NCBI GenBank assembly: GCA_963722665.1
Contig: CAVRNW010000044.1
Location: 1-38,317, forward strand
Source: Site-B1 sp963722665
GTDB lineage: Bacteria > Bacteroidota > Bacteroidia > Flavobacteriales > Flavobacteriaceae
DNA: 38,317 bases
Direction: 5' to 3'
The translations under genes and the position numbers were made by a program. This document shows, in pieces, positions 24,699-34,361 of the stretch. How positions within the stretch are numbered: position 1 is the stretch's first letter; each line of letters opens with the position of its first letter. The notes under the pieces were generated by a model. The model saw only the letters and a program-made list of their open reading frames with translations. It made no database searches and was not told the DNA's origin.

Positions 24699-26165
24699 AT
24701 GACAAAAACAATATCTATAATTGGTTCGGGGTTTTCTTCCTTAGCGGCTTCATGTTACTTGGCTAAACAAGGATATGATGTGACTGTCTTTGAAAAAAAT
24801 TCAACTATAGGGGGCAGAGCGCGTCAATTGAAAAAGGATGGTTTTACCTTTGATATTGGGCCAACCTGGTATTGGATGCCAGATGTTTTTGAACGGTTTT
24901 TCTTAGACTTTGGAAAAAAGCCATCCGATTACTACCAACTGGATAAACTCAGCCCCGCTTATAGTGTCTATTTTGGAAAGGATGATTTTATAACTATAGA
25001 TGATACTTTAGAAAAAATTTGCAAAACATTTGAAAAGGAAGAATTTGGAAGTTCTGCAAAGCTCAAAAAATTTATAAAATCAGCTCAGGCAAATTATGAT
25101 ATCGCTATTAAAGATTTGGTATACAATCCTGGAGAATCTCCGTTAGAACTTGTTACAATGAAAACGATCAAGAAATTAGATCAGTTTTTAAGTAATATTA
25201 AAAGAGATGTTAGAAAAGATTTTAAAAATAAGAGGCTTGCGCAGATTCTTGAATTTCCTGTTTTATTTTTAGGAGCTAAACCCAGTAAAACGCCTTCGTT
25301 CTACAATTTTATGAATTACGCTGATTTTGGTATAGGCACCTTTCACCCAAAAAAAGGAATGTATCAGGTTATCCTAGCCATGGAATCCTTGGCAAAACAA
25401 CTTGGCGTAAAAATAAAAACAGATGCTCCAATCGATAAAATAATAGTTGAAGACAGAGAGGCTAAAGGTGTTATATCGCATGGAGAAAAATATTATTCAA
25501 ATATTGTTTTAAGCGGAGCAGATTATAATCATACTGAAACACTTATAGAAAACCAATACAGACAGTATTCGGAAAAATATTGGGCAAAAAAAACATTTGC
25601 ACCATCTTCTCTGCTTTTTTATGTAGGTTTTGATAAAAAACTAAAAAATGTCAATCATCATACCTTATTTTTTGACGTTGATTTTGATATACATGCAGAA
25701 GCCATATATGATGAACCAAAATGGCCCGAAGAGCCACTGTTCTATGCAAGTTTCCCGTCGATAACTGATGATTCCTCAGCGCCTAAGGGCAAGGAGGCCG
25801 GTATTTTTTTAATTCCTCTAGCTCCAGGTTTAGAAGATACCGAAGAGTTGAGAGAACGTTATTTTGAAAAAATTATTTCTCGATTCGAAAAACTCACCTC
25901 TCAGGATGTAAAAAATAATATTATATTTAAAGAGTCATTTTGTGTAAATGATTTTATTAAGGACTATAATTCTTATAAAGGAAATGCTTACGGGATGGCG
26001 AACACCTTGTTACAAACAGCTTTCTTAAGACCAAAATTAAGAAGTAAGAAGGTTAAGAATTTATATTTCACAGGTCAATTGACGGTCCCGGGTCCTGGTG
26101 TACCACCTGCATTAATTTCAGGTAAACTAGTGGCAGAATTAATATCAAAATATCAAAAAAAGTAA
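24699..26165 (+). CDS. crtI: Phytoene desaturase
   Basis: FAD-dependent desaturation of phytoene to lycopene. 488 residues, normal length. FAD motif GSGFSSLAASCYLAKQGYDV at the N terminus and then IGGRARQL, and the C-terminal CrtI signature (NLYFTGQLTVPGPGVPPALI region, ~455-475). Followed after 3 bases by crtB, so translation is coupled or nearly so. Confidence 0.96.
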   Translation: MTKTISIIGSGFSSLAASCYLAKQGYDVTVFEKNSTIGGRARQLKKDGFTFDIGPTWYWMPDVFERFFLDFGKKPSDYYQLDKLSPAYSVYFGKDDFITIDDTLEKICKTFEKEEFGSSAKLKKFIKSAQANYDIAIKDLVYNPGESPLELVTMKTIKKLDQFLSNIKRDVRKDFKNKRLAQILEFPVLFLGAKPSKTPSFYNFMNYADFGIGTFHPKKGMYQVILAMESLAKQLGVKIKTDAPIDKIIVEDREAKGVISHGEKYYSNIVLSGADYNHTETLIENQYRQYSEKYWAKKTFAPSSLLFYVGFDKKLKNVNHHTLFFDVDFDIHAEAIYDEPKWPEEPLFYASFPSITDDSSAPKGKEAGIFLIPLAPGLEDTEELRERYFEKIISRFEKLTSQDVKNNIIFKESFCVNDFIKDYNSYKGNAYGMANTLLQTAFLRPKLRSKKVKNLYFTGQLTVPGPGVPPALISGKLVAELISKYQKK

Positions 26166-26168
26166 ACT

Positions 26169-27008
26169 ATGAAATCCCTTTTTGACTCGGTATCCAATGA
26201 TTGCAGCAAGATTGTAACACGATCTTACAGCACTTCGTTTTCGTTAGCAACCAAAATGCTTTCAAAATCGATTCGACAGGACATCTATAACATATATGGC
26301 TTTGTTCGTTTTGCTGATGAAATAGTCGATTCCTTTCATGATTATAATAAGGAAGACCTTTTTAATTGTTTTGTTCTTGACCTTGAACGAGCTTTAGTGG
26401 ACAAAATTAGTCTAAATCCAATTCTAAATTCCTTTCAAAATACATTTCACACTTACAATATTGACAAAGAGTTAGTGAATTCTTTTCTAAAAAGTATGAG
26501 AATGGATCTATACAAAAAAGAATACCTGACTGAAGAAGAGTTTAATGAATATATATATGGGTCTGCTGATGTTGTTGGATTAATGTGTTTAAAGGTTTTT
26601 GTTAATGGCAATGAAAGTAAATATCAAGAATTAAAAGATTCAGCGATGTCTTTAGGCTCTGCTTTTCAGAAAGTGAATTTCTTAAGAGATCTAAAAGCAG
26701 ATCACGATAGTTTACACAGAACCTATTTCCCAAACACAGACCTAAACAAATTAGATGAAGTTTCTAAACAACAAATAATTAGTGATATAGAAAAGGATTT
26801 TGAAGAGGGAATGAATGGAATACGCAACTTACCAATGGAGGCAAAATTCGGTGTATTCATGGCATACCGCTACTATAAACAACTCTTGAATAAGCTAAAA
26901 AAAACACCGGCACTGGAAATAAAAAATTCAAGGATAAGAGTACCTAACTATAGTAAAATTTATATCCTTACCAGGAGTTACGTAAAATATCAATTAAATT
27001 TGTTATAA
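26169..27008 (+). CDS. crtB: Phytoene synthase
   Basis: Joins two geranylgeranyl diphosphates into phytoene. 279 residues. The first Asp-rich motif DEIVD (50-54) with SYSTSFSLATKML before it, and the second around NFLRDLKADHDSLHRTYFP (~170-190), are both intact. In the crtI-crtB-crtZ-crtY operon. No crtE is in the window, so the precursor must be made elsewhere. Confidence 0.96.
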   Translation: MKSLFDSVSNDCSKIVTRSYSTSFSLATKMLSKSIRQDIYNIYGFVRFADEIVDSFHDYNKEDLFNCFVLDLERALVDKISLNPILNSFQNTFHTYNIDKELVNSFLKSMRMDLYKKEYLTEEEFNEYIYGSADVVGLMCLKVFVNGNESKYQELKDSAMSLGSAFQKVNFLRDLKADHDSLHRTYFPNTDLNKLDEVSKQQIISDIEKDFEEGMNGIRNLPMEAKFGVFMAYRYYKQLLNKLKKTPALEIKNSRIRVPNYSKIYILTRSYVKYQLNLL

Positions 27009-27018
27009 TTATTTGAAT

Positions 27019-27468
27019 ATGAAAATAATACTTTGGATAGTCGTTTTTTTAGGAACCTTTTCTATTATGGAATTTATGGCTTGGTTTACACATAAGTACA
27101 TCATGCATGGTTTTTTATGGTCTTTGCACAAAGACCATCATAAAAAGGATCATGATTCATGGTTTGAGCGTAATGATGCCTTTTTTATATTTTATGCAGT
27201 GGTTAGTATGATTTGTTTCTACCAAGGAAGCTATGGAGGCATTTGGTGGCTTCTTCCTATTGGATTTGGAATTTTAGCTTATGGAATTGCCTATTTTATA
27301 GTGCATGACATCTTTATACATCGCCGTTTTAACCTATTTCAAAAGGCTAATAATTGGTATGCTCGAGGAGTTAGACGTGCCCACAAAATTCACCATAAAC
27401 ATTTAGGAAAAGAAGAAGGTGAATGCTTTGGAATGCTTGTAGTTCCTTTCAAGTTTTTCAAAAAATAA
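27019..27468 (+). CDS. crtZ: Beta-carotene hydroxylase
   Basis: Di-iron membrane hydroxylase that adds the 3 and 3' hydroxyls of zeaxanthin. 149 residues from the ATG at 27019. His motifs HKYIMHG, HKDHHKKDH, HDIFIHRRF and HKIHHKH are all present, with hydrophobic helices between them. 10 bases after crtB and 14 before crtY. Confidence 0.95.
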   Translation: MKIILWIVVFLGTFSIMEFMAWFTHKYIMHGFLWSLHKDHHKKDHDSWFERNDAFFIFYAVVSMICFYQGSYGGIWWLLPIGFGILAYGIAYFIVHDIFIHRRFNLFQKANNWYARGVRRAHKIHHKHLGKEEGECFGMLVVPFKFFKK

Positions 27469-27482
27469 GTTTTATCCAGCAC

Positions 27483-28628
27483 ATGATGCCAAAAACCCAT
27501 TATGATTATATAATAGTTGGTAATGGATTAGCAGGATTTCAACTTGCTCTAGCATTCAGTCAGGATGCTTTTTTTTATGACAAACAGATAGCGTTAATCG
27601 ATGCTTCGACAAAAACCAAAAACGATAAAACCTGGAGTTTTTGGGAAACAGAACCTAGCCAATGGAATCATTTAGCATACAAGTCTTGGCAAAAAGCTAG
27701 CATTTACAGTAGCAAAAAACATATACAGTTACAATTACAACCTTATAGTTACAAAAGCATACGTTCAATAGACTTCTATACGGATGCAAAAACACAACTA
27801 AAAAAACATTCAAATATTACTTTTTTGGTAGAACATGTGACTTCAGTTTCTGAAAATGAAAACATTGTAGTCAAAACCGAATCAGATACCTATACAGCAA
27901 ATCATGTGTTTGACAGTAGAATTCCTAAAGATTTTAAAACGAAAGGAAGTCAGTACACGACTTTAATTCAGCATTTTAAAGGCTGGATTATATATACCGA
28001 AAAAGATACTTTTAATGATGATGAAGTTACAATGATGGATTACCGTTTAAAAGATGGCGAACAAACTACTTTTATGTATGTGTTGCCCTTTTCTAAAAAA
28101 GAAGCTTTGGTGGAGTTTACATATTTTACAGAACATGTGGTAGATGAAACTAGGTACGATAGCTTTATTAAACACTATATAAACGAGTACCTTAACATAC
28201 AAGATTATAAAATAATCGAAACCGAAACTGGGCAAATACCAATGACTAACTTTCCTTTTGATAGTTACAACACAGAAAACGTAACTAAAATTGGTACTGC
28301 AGGTGGCTGGGTAAAAGGGTCGTCAGGCTATTCGTTTAAACACACAGAAAAGAAAGTAAAAAAAATCATTGCAAATTTAAAGGCCAATAAAACGCCTTCT
28401 AACAATTTATTCAAAAGGAAATATAAGTTTTATGATAAAGTATTTTTAAAAGTCTTGAAAGACGAAAATCATAAAGGAGAATGGATTTTTCAGGAATTTT
28501 ATAATAAAAACTCAATACAGACCATGTTTCGCTTTTTAGATGAAGACTCAACCTTTAGAGAAGAAGCAAAAGTGATGCTATCTCTTTTTTCTTGGAGTTT
28601 TATAAAAGCATTTTTTAAAACGCTTTAG
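27483..28628 (+). CDS. crtY: Lycopene beta-cyclase
   Basis: Cyclises lycopene to beta-carotene. 381 residues from the first of two adjacent ATGs (27483); an upstream start inside crtZ is less likely. The dinucleotide motif IIVGNGLAGFQLALAF opens the protein. Also visible are DKTWSFWE and the C-terminal GTAGGWVKGSSGYSF region of the CrtY type. It ends 4 bases into the convergent thioredoxin gene. Confidence 0.93.
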   Translation: MMPKTHYDYIIVGNGLAGFQLALAFSQDAFFYDKQIALIDASTKTKNDKTWSFWETEPSQWNHLAYKSWQKASIYSSKKHIQLQLQPYSYKSIRSIDFYTDAKTQLKKHSNITFLVEHVTSVSENENIVVKTESDTYTANHVFDSRIPKDFKTKGSQYTTLIQHFKGWIIYTEKDTFNDDEVTMMDYRLKDGEQTTFMYVLPFSKKEALVEFTYFTEHVVDETRYDSFIKHYINEYLNIQDYKIIETETGQIPMTNFPFDSYNTENVTKIGTAGGWVKGSSGYSFKHTEKKVKKIIANLKANKTPSNNLFKRKYKFYDKVFLKVLKDENHKGEWIFQEFYNKNSIQTMFRFLDEDSTFREEAKVMLSLFSWSFIKAFFKTL

Positions 28629-29188
28629 TCATTTAAAAGTTCATCTATTGTTTCTCTAACTGCTTTACTATTCCAATTTGCTGCTCCGGATTTATCCATG
28701 ACTATTGATCCGGATCTATCGATTAAAAATGTTCTTGGAATGCTGCTCACATCAAAAATTTCGGGATATTCGGTTTTAGGAATTTGAACCTTGAACTGAT
28801 ATTCATTTTTTTCTAAAAAGGACTTTAATACATCACCTTTTTCATTTGATACAAAATAAAAATCGACCTGATCTTTATAATCATCATAAAGCTTGTGCAG
28901 ACTTGGCATTTCAGCGATGCATGGTGGACACCATGTAGCCCAAAAGTTTATCAGGACAACTTTATTCTTAGATTTATTAAAATCAATTTCTTGACCTTGT
29001 AAATCAACCAATTGCCAGTTATAATCTTTTATTTTTTCTCTTTTTGTTTCTTTAACTACAGAAGGACTTATCAAGGCTAATCCTTTATTCAAGAATACTT
29101 GAATTGGCTGTCTGGTTTGAGGTATGATCATTAAAGCTATAACAGCTATAAAAATCAGATTGGTTATTTTTGACCTGGTTAATTTCAT
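28625..29188 (-). CDS. Membrane-anchored thioredoxin-like protein (TlpA/ResA type)
   Basis: 187 residues from the ATG at 29188. A basic start and one membrane helix (NLIFIAVIALMIIP) place the rest in the periplasm. INFWATWCPPCIAEMPSL carries the redox pair CPPC, and IPRTFLIDRSG holds the cis-Pro region. Such proteins reduce or form disulphides on exported proteins. It converges with crtY with a 4-base overlap. Confidence 0.92.
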   Translation of the reverse strand: MKLTRSKITNLIFIAVIALMIIPQTRQPIQVFLNKGLALISPSVVKETKREKIKDYNWQLVDLQGQEIDFNKSKNKVVLINFWATWCPPCIAEMPSLHKLYDDYKDQVDFYFVSNEKGDVLKSFLEKNEYQFKVQIPKTEYPEIFDVSSIPRTFLIDRSGSIVMDKSGAANWNSKAVRETIDELLND

Positions 29189-29192
29189 ATAC

Positions 29193-29230
29193 AAAAAATA
29201 ACAAACTCCCGAAAAAATCAGGAGTTTGTT
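29193..29230 (-). terminator. Terminator of the aconitase gene
   Basis: On the minus strand AACAAACTCC (29221-29230) pairs with GGAGTTTGTT (29200-29209) around an 11-base loop, followed by ATTTTTTG. It lies 17 bases beyond the acn stop and just ahead of the thioredoxin start. Confidence 0.85.
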
Positions 29231-29246
29231 AGCTTATAATTGTTTA

Positions 29247-31514
29247 TTATGCGTTCTCTTTCTTTATTAAATTTAAAGCTGAGCCTTCATTATACCAATC
29301 TATTTGTGATTGGTTATAGGTATGATTAAGTTTTATTACATCCTTGCTTCCGTTTTTATGAACTGCCTCAAGTGTGAGTTGTTTTCCCGGAGCGAAGTCC
29401 TTAAGATCAATAAAGTTGAATGTATCATCTTCCTGGATTAAATCGTAATCTGCTTCATTATCAAATGTTAAACCTAACATACCTTGTTTTTTAAGGTTTG
29501 TTTCGTGAATTCTCGCGAACGATTTTACAATAACAGCAGCAACACCTAAATGACGAGGTTCCATTGCAGCATGCTCTCTCGAAGAACCTTCTCCATAATT
29601 ATGGTCACCAACAACAATTGTCTTTATTCCTGCAGCTTTGTATGCTCTTGCCGTATCAGGTACACCTCCAAACTCACCAGTTAATTGGTTTTTAACAAAA
29701 TTCGTTTTCTTACCAAAAGCATTAACAGCTCCAATTAAACAGTTGTTAGAAATGTTATCTAAATGTCCTCTAAAACGCAACCATGGTCCGGCCATAGAAA
29801 TATGGTCTGTTGTACATTTACCAAAGGCTTTTATCAATAATTTAGCGCCTTTTATTTCGTTTCCAATAGGTTCGAAAGGTGTTAATAATTGTAAACGTTC
29901 TGATGTTGGGCTCACTGTAATTTGCACACCACTTCCATCTTTAACAGGTTCTACATAGCCATTGTCCTTTACTTCAAATCCTTTTGGTGGCAATTCCCAA
30001 CCAGTAGGCTCATCTAACATGACTTCCTCACCTTTTTCATTTATTAGTTTATCTGTCATCGGGTTAAAATCCAACCGACCGGCTATAGCGATTGCAGCTG
30101 TAATTTCGGGTGACGCTACAAATGCGTGAGTGTTTGGGTTACCATCAGCTCGTTTGGCAAAGTTCCTGTTAAATGAATGAACTATACTATTTTTAGGAGC
30201 ATTCTTAGGATCGCTGTAACGCGCCCATTGACCAATACAAGGACCACAAGCATTTGTAAATATCTTAGCATCTAATTTTTCAAATACCTGAAGGATTCCA
30301 TCTCGTTCAGCTGTATACCGAACCTGTTCAGATCCAGGATTAATACCTAACTCTGCTTTGGTCTTTAAATTCTTATCCAAGGCTTGTTGAGCAATTGATG
30401 CGGCACGTGAAAGATCTTCATAGGAGGAGTTGGTACATGATCCTATCAAGCCCCATTCCACCTTCATTGGCCAATCATTTGCCTTTGCTTTATCTGTCAT
30501 TTCTCTACCAACAGTAGTCGATAAATCCGGTGTAAAAGGTCCATTCAACAGAGGACCTAATTCTGATAAGTTAATATCGATCACCTGATCAAAGTATTTC
30601 TCAGGGTTTTCATAAACTTCAGGATCGGCAGTTAAGTACTTTTTTATTTTATTTGCAGCATCAGCGACATCTTCCCTATCGGTAGCACGCAAATAACGTT
30701 CCATGGATTCATCATAACCAAAAGTGGAAGTTGTTGCACCAATTTCAGCACCCATATTACAAATAGTGCCTTTTCCTGTACAGGACATAGCGGTCGCTCC
30801 CGGGCCAAAATATTCAACTATGGCTCCAGTTCCTCCTTTAACGGTTAATATTTTAGCAACTTTAAGTATGACATCTTTAGGTGCTGTCCAGCCAGAAAGT
30901 TTCCCTGTTAACCTTACACCTATAAGATTAGGAAACTTTAATTCCCAAGCCATTCCTGCCATTACATCTACCGCATCTGCTCCTCCAACTCCAATAGCTA
31001 TCATTCCTAATCCGCCTGCGTTCACAGTATGCGAGTCTGTTCCTATCATCATTCCTCCCGGGAATGCATAATTTTCAAGAACAACCTGATGTATAATTCC
31101 TGCACCCGGCTTCCAAAAGCCAATTCCATATTTATTTGAAACAGAAGCAAGAAAATCAAAAACCTCACTACTAACTTCATTAGCTCGTTTTAAATCTTTG
31201 ACAGCACCTTGCTTAGCTTGAATCAGGTGATCACAATGAACGGTTGTTGGAACAGCTACTTTGTTTTTTCCTGCCTGCATAAACTGCAATAAGGCCATTT
31301 GAGCTGTTGCATCCTGACAAGCAATTCTATCCGGGGCAAAATCTACATAATCCTTTCCCCTTTTGAATGCTTTATTTGGTACTCCATCCCAAAGATGAGA
31401 ATATAGAATCTTTTCAGACAAAGTTAATGGCTTACCAACCACTTTACGAGCGGCATCTACACGCTCACTAACCTGATTGTAAACCTTTTTTATCATTTCA
31501 ATATCAAAAGCCAT
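29247..31514 (-). CDS. acn: Aconitate hydratase
   Basis: Interconverts citrate and isocitrate in the TCA cycle. 755 residues, the length of the mitochondrial-type (mAcn) enzyme. The 4Fe-4S cluster cysteines are in GSCTNSSYED and ACGPCIGQWARY; TDSHTVNAGGLGMIAIGVGG and the C-terminal swivel domain YGEGSSREHAAMEPRHLG are intact. The minus-strand start has a 176-base non-coding gap upstream (31515-31690), where I see no gene or clear promoter. Confidence 0.97.
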   Translation of the reverse strand: MAFDIEMIKKVYNQVSERVDAARKVVGKPLTLSEKILYSHLWDGVPNKAFKRGKDYVDFAPDRIACQDATAQMALLQFMQAGKNKVAVPTTVHCDHLIQAKQGAVKDLKRANEVSSEVFDFLASVSNKYGIGFWKPGAGIIHQVVLENYAFPGGMMIGTDSHTVNAGGLGMIAIGVGGADAVDVMAGMAWELKFPNLIGVRLTGKLSGWTAPKDVILKVAKILTVKGGTGAIVEYFGPGATAMSCTGKGTICNMGAEIGATTSTFGYDESMERYLRATDREDVADAANKIKKYLTADPEVYENPEKYFDQVIDINLSELGPLLNGPFTPDLSTTVGREMTDKAKANDWPMKVEWGLIGSCTNSSYEDLSRAASIAQQALDKNLKTKAELGINPGSEQVRYTAERDGILQVFEKLDAKIFTNACGPCIGQWARYSDPKNAPKNSIVHSFNRNFAKRADGNPNTHAFVASPEITAAIAIAGRLDFNPMTDKLINEKGEEVMLDEPTGWELPPKGFEVKDNGYVEPVKDGSGVQITVSPTSERLQLLTPFEPIGNEIKGAKLLIKAFGKCTTDHISMAGPWLRFRGHLDNISNNCLIGAVNAFGKKTNFVKNQLTGEFGGVPDTARAYKAAGIKTIVVGDHNYGEGSSREHAAMEPRHLGVAAVIVKSFARIHETNLKKQGMLGLTFDNEADYDLIQEDDTFNFIDLKDFAPGKQLTLEAVHKNGSKDVIKLNHTYNQSQIDWYNEGSALNLIKKENA

Positions 31515-31690
31515 ATACTTTTATTTTAGTTATTTTTTGGTCTTGCGAATTTACGAAATCGCCATTAATTCTTAAAGGATTTGCAATGAATTACTAGTTG
31601 CATTGATTAAATTTCAACTAATTACTAATAATAATCAATTTATATAAACAATCCATGTTTAAAACGGTAAAAAATTACAAAAAGGATAAA

Positions 31691-31946
31691 TTAATCTCTT
31701 TTGAATCTTTTTAAAATAAAGGATCTGTCCCTAATATCCATCATAGGTTTTTCATAAATCCTGTATAAAATATAAGATAGAGAAAATTGTGGAAATTATG
31801 TAAACAGATACATAGCCTAAAATTTCAATTTTTGTTAAGCCATCGGTAGAAACAAAATGTTTTAAAAGTTGTAATATGATCGAATAATGCAATAGATACA
31901 TAGAGTAAGATACAAGACTTATAAAATTAATAAAGGAAAAAAATCT
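31691..31946 (-). pseudogene. C-terminal remnant of an acyltransferase-3 membrane protein
   Basis: Directly after the moxR stop and in the same frame, about 84 codons without a start read FFSFINFISLVSYSMYLLHY, then IEILGYVSVYIISTIFSILY. A one-base shift at about 31766 gives YRIYEKPMMDIRDRSFILKR and a stop at 31691. The SYSMYL-H and Y-YEKPMMD motifs are those at the end of OafA/YrhL-type acyltransferase-3 proteins. The N-terminal ~270 residues are absent here. Too short and frameshifted to be functional; it reads as leftover of a deleted gene. The family call is by eye. Confidence 0.72.
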
Positions 31947-32900
31947 TTAGAATAAACTTTTAATTATCTGAGTCTCAGTAATCCCTTCGGCTTCAGCCTT
32001 GTAGTTCTTAATTATCCGGTGTCTCAAAATGCTCATGGCCACAGCCTGAACATCCTCAATATCCGGCGAGAATTTTCCGTTAATAGCTGCATGAGTTTTA
32101 GCAGCTAAAATAAGGTTTTGCGAAGCCCGAGGTCCTGCTCCCCAATCAATGTAATTCTTTACCAGTTCTGTTGCTGCATCACTTTCCGGTCTTGTTTTAC
32201 CTACCAGCGTCACTGCGTATTCAATAACATTATCCGCAACAGGAATACGCCTGATCAAATGCTGGAAATCAATTATTTCCTGGGCTGTGAACAGACTATT
32301 TACCGAGGCCATTTCATCATTAGTGGTCACTTTTACAACTTGCACCTCTTCTTTAAATGACGGGTATTCAAGGTTAATTGCGAACATAAAACGATCCAAC
32401 TGAGCTTCCGGCAATGGGTAAGTTCCCTCCTGCTCTATTGGATTTTGAGTGGCCAATACAAAATATGGAAGATCTAATTTATAATGATGCCCTGCAACGG
32501 TAACCGATCGTTCCTGCATAGCTTCTAATAAGGCTGCCTGTGTTTTTGGAGGCGTTCTGTTAATTTCGTCTGCAAGAATGATGTTAGCAAAAACAGGTCC
32601 TTTTATAAATTTAAAATGCCTGTCTTCATCAAGTATTTCACTGCCTAAAATGTCACTTGGCATTAGATCTGGTGTGAATTGAATACGTTTAAAGTCAAGG
32701 CCCAGTGCCTGTGCAATTGTATTAACCATCAAGGTTTTGGCTAATCCGGGAACGCCTATTAACAAGGAATGTCCCCCGGAAAAAATAGATATCAATATTT
32801 GATTAACCACATCGTCCTGACCAACTATTACCTTGGCTATTTCAGATTGAAGTTCTTTGTATTTTTTAACAAGTTGCTTAATTGCAGCTACGTCGGACAT
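31947..32900 (-). CDS. MoxR-family AAA+ ATPase
   Basis: 317 residues. Walker A GVPGLAKT (~40-48), Walker B ILADEINR, sensor 1 LATQNPIEQEGTYPLPEAQL and RFMFAI are typical MoxR features, and RAS-QNLILAAK is in the lid. MoxR proteins are chaperone-like ATPases often paired with von Willebrand-domain proteins or DUF58; neither is downstream here, where an acyltransferase remnant follows instead. It starts 6 bases after the SurA-like gene. Confidence 0.94.
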   Translation of the reverse strand: MSDVAAIKQLVKKYKELQSEIAKVIVGQDDVVNQILISIFSGGHSLLIGVPGLAKTLMVNTIAQALGLDFKRIQFTPDLMPSDILGSEILDEDRHFKFIKGPVFANIILADEINRTPPKTQAALLEAMQERSVTVAGHHYKLDLPYFVLATQNPIEQEGTYPLPEAQLDRFMFAINLEYPSFKEEVQVVKVTTNDEMASVNSLFTAQEIIDFQHLIRRIPVADNVIEYAVTLVGKTRPESDAATELVKNYIDWGAGPRASQNLILAAKTHAAINGKFSPDIEDVQAVAMSILRHRIIKNYKAEAEGITETQIIKSLF

Positions 32901-32906
32901 AGTGAT

Positions 32907-34361
32907 CTAAAGTTTTAACCAATTACTTGAAAATTCACAATCTCTATACTCTCCTATTATTTTAACATAGGTATCCATTATCTTTTCATTTTGCCATTTT
33001 TCAATAGCATTGAATTGTTTTTCCTGTAAAGCAAGGGCTTTAATTTTTAAATAATCTCGCGCAAAGTCGGCTTCATGTTCATCAATTCTATCAGTAACAG
33101 TTAATATCTTAAATTTTGTATTATTTATCCTGTCCTGATCATTAAGTACCAAACTTACTTCACCACTTTTAAGGTTTTGTATTTGTCCATATAATTCCGG
33201 GTCCATCCTTGTTAATTCAAAACTATAATCTTGTGTTTCCGGATTTATCAGTTGGCCTCCATCCTGCTTGGTTTCTTTCTCATCTGAAAATTCTCTGGCT
33301 GCTTCTTTAAAATCTAACTCACCATCAACAATCCTTTTACGAATCTTTTCCAGTTTTTCTTTTGCTTCTTTAATGGTTTCTTCATTGATGTCCGGTTTGA
33401 TAACAATATGTCGAACATCATATTCCTGACCTCTAATTTTATCTAATTTAATGATGTGGTATCCAAAATCTGTTTTAAAAGGTTCTGATACTTCGCCTTC
33501 CTGCAGTCGGAAAGCCACATCTCTAAATTCCTTGACCATGCGTGGTCTTTTCCTGTTCAAGGTATATTTTCCGCCACTTGATCGCGACCCTTCGTCTTCT
33601 GAATATAATACTGCTTTTGTAGCAAAACTTGAACCATTATCTACAACATCGGCACGTATTTGATTTAACAGGTCAATGACCTTCTGTATCTCATCCTGGG
33701 TAGGATTTGGTGACACTATAATTTGAGCAACCTTTAGTTCTGTACCAAATGTAGGCCTTTCATCCTTTGGAATGTTATTAAAGAACTGCCTTACTTCTTC
33801 CGGCGTCACTTCAACATCTTCAATGATCTTTTGCTGCATTTGGCTAGCCAATTTGTTGTTCTTGTTTATTTCGAACATTTCATCCCTGAAGCTTTTTTCA
33901 TCTTCTTTGTTATAGAATTCCAGCAAACGCTCCATGGACCCATTGGTTTGCTCTAAGAATTGGCTTATCTGCTGGTCTACATAGGAACGCACTTCTGCAT
34001 CAGAAACAATAATACTATCCTGAATTGCATGGTGAGCATACAATTTATCTTCCAGTAACTTACCAAATAACTGACAGCGTGTGATCTCTGCGGTGGATAC
34101 ACCCTGGGCTTTCAATTGCTGAAAGGTCTTATCGATATCTGAATCTAAGACAATATAATCTCCAACAACAGCTGCCACGCCATCCACTTTTACAGGGTTT
34201 AATGGATTTACGCTATCCAGAACCACTTTTGGTCGTTCTTTTTCATTGTCCTCTTCAACTATTTCCTGGGCACTTATAGCAATAGAAAATAAGACAGCTA
34301 CTAGAATAAGAAGCTGCTGTATTTTAATTGTATATTTCAAATTGTTTGTTTTTAATCGCAT
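32907..34361 (-). CDS. SurA-like periplasmic peptidyl-prolyl isomerase
   Basis: 484 residues. An N-terminal signal (IQQLLILVAVLFSIAISAQ) is followed by a SurA-N helical part (VAAVVGDYIVLDSDID). Two parvulin-type domains follow: ELKVAQIIVSPNPT to GYHIIKLD, and YDVRHIVIKPDINEE onward with FSDEKETKQDGGQL. Likely escorts outer-membrane proteins. It overlaps the preceding lipoprotein gene by 38 bases from ATG 34361; a TTG at 34340 that begins closer to the signal is an alternative. Confidence 0.9.
   Translation of the reverse strand: MRLKTNNLKYTIKIQQLLILVAVLFSIAISAQEIVEEDNEKERPKVVLDSVNPLNPVKVDGVAAVVGDYIVLDSDIDKTFQQLKAQGVSTAEITRCQLFGKLLEDKLYAHHAIQDSIIVSDAEVRSYVDQQISQFLEQTNGSMERLLEFYNKEDEKSFRDEMFEINKNNKLASQMQQKIIEDVEVTPEEVRQFFNNIPKDERPTFGTELKVAQIIVSPNPTQDEIQKVIDLLNQIRADVVDNGSSFATKAVLYSEDEGSRSSGGKYTLNRKRPRMVKEFRDVAFRLQEGEVSEPFKTDFGYHIIKLDKIRGQEYDVRHIVIKPDINEETIKEAKEKLEKIRKRIVDGELDFKEAAREFSDEKETKQDGGQLINPETQDYSFELTRMDPELYGQIQNLKSGEVSLVLNDQDRINNTKFKILTVTDRIDEHEADFARDYLKIKALALQEKQFNAIEKWQNEKIMDTYVKIIGEYRDCEFSSNWLKL

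Noticed and set aside
27423..27482. crtY starting inside crtZ at 27423
   Set aside because: The extra residues have no CrtY similarity and come before two ATGs that sit just ahead of the dinucleotide-binding motif.
31515..31690. A possible short gene or promoter between aconitase and the acyltransferase tail
   Set aside because: No frame of useful length and no -33/-7 pair at proper spacing; a TAAATTCG box lacks a partner.
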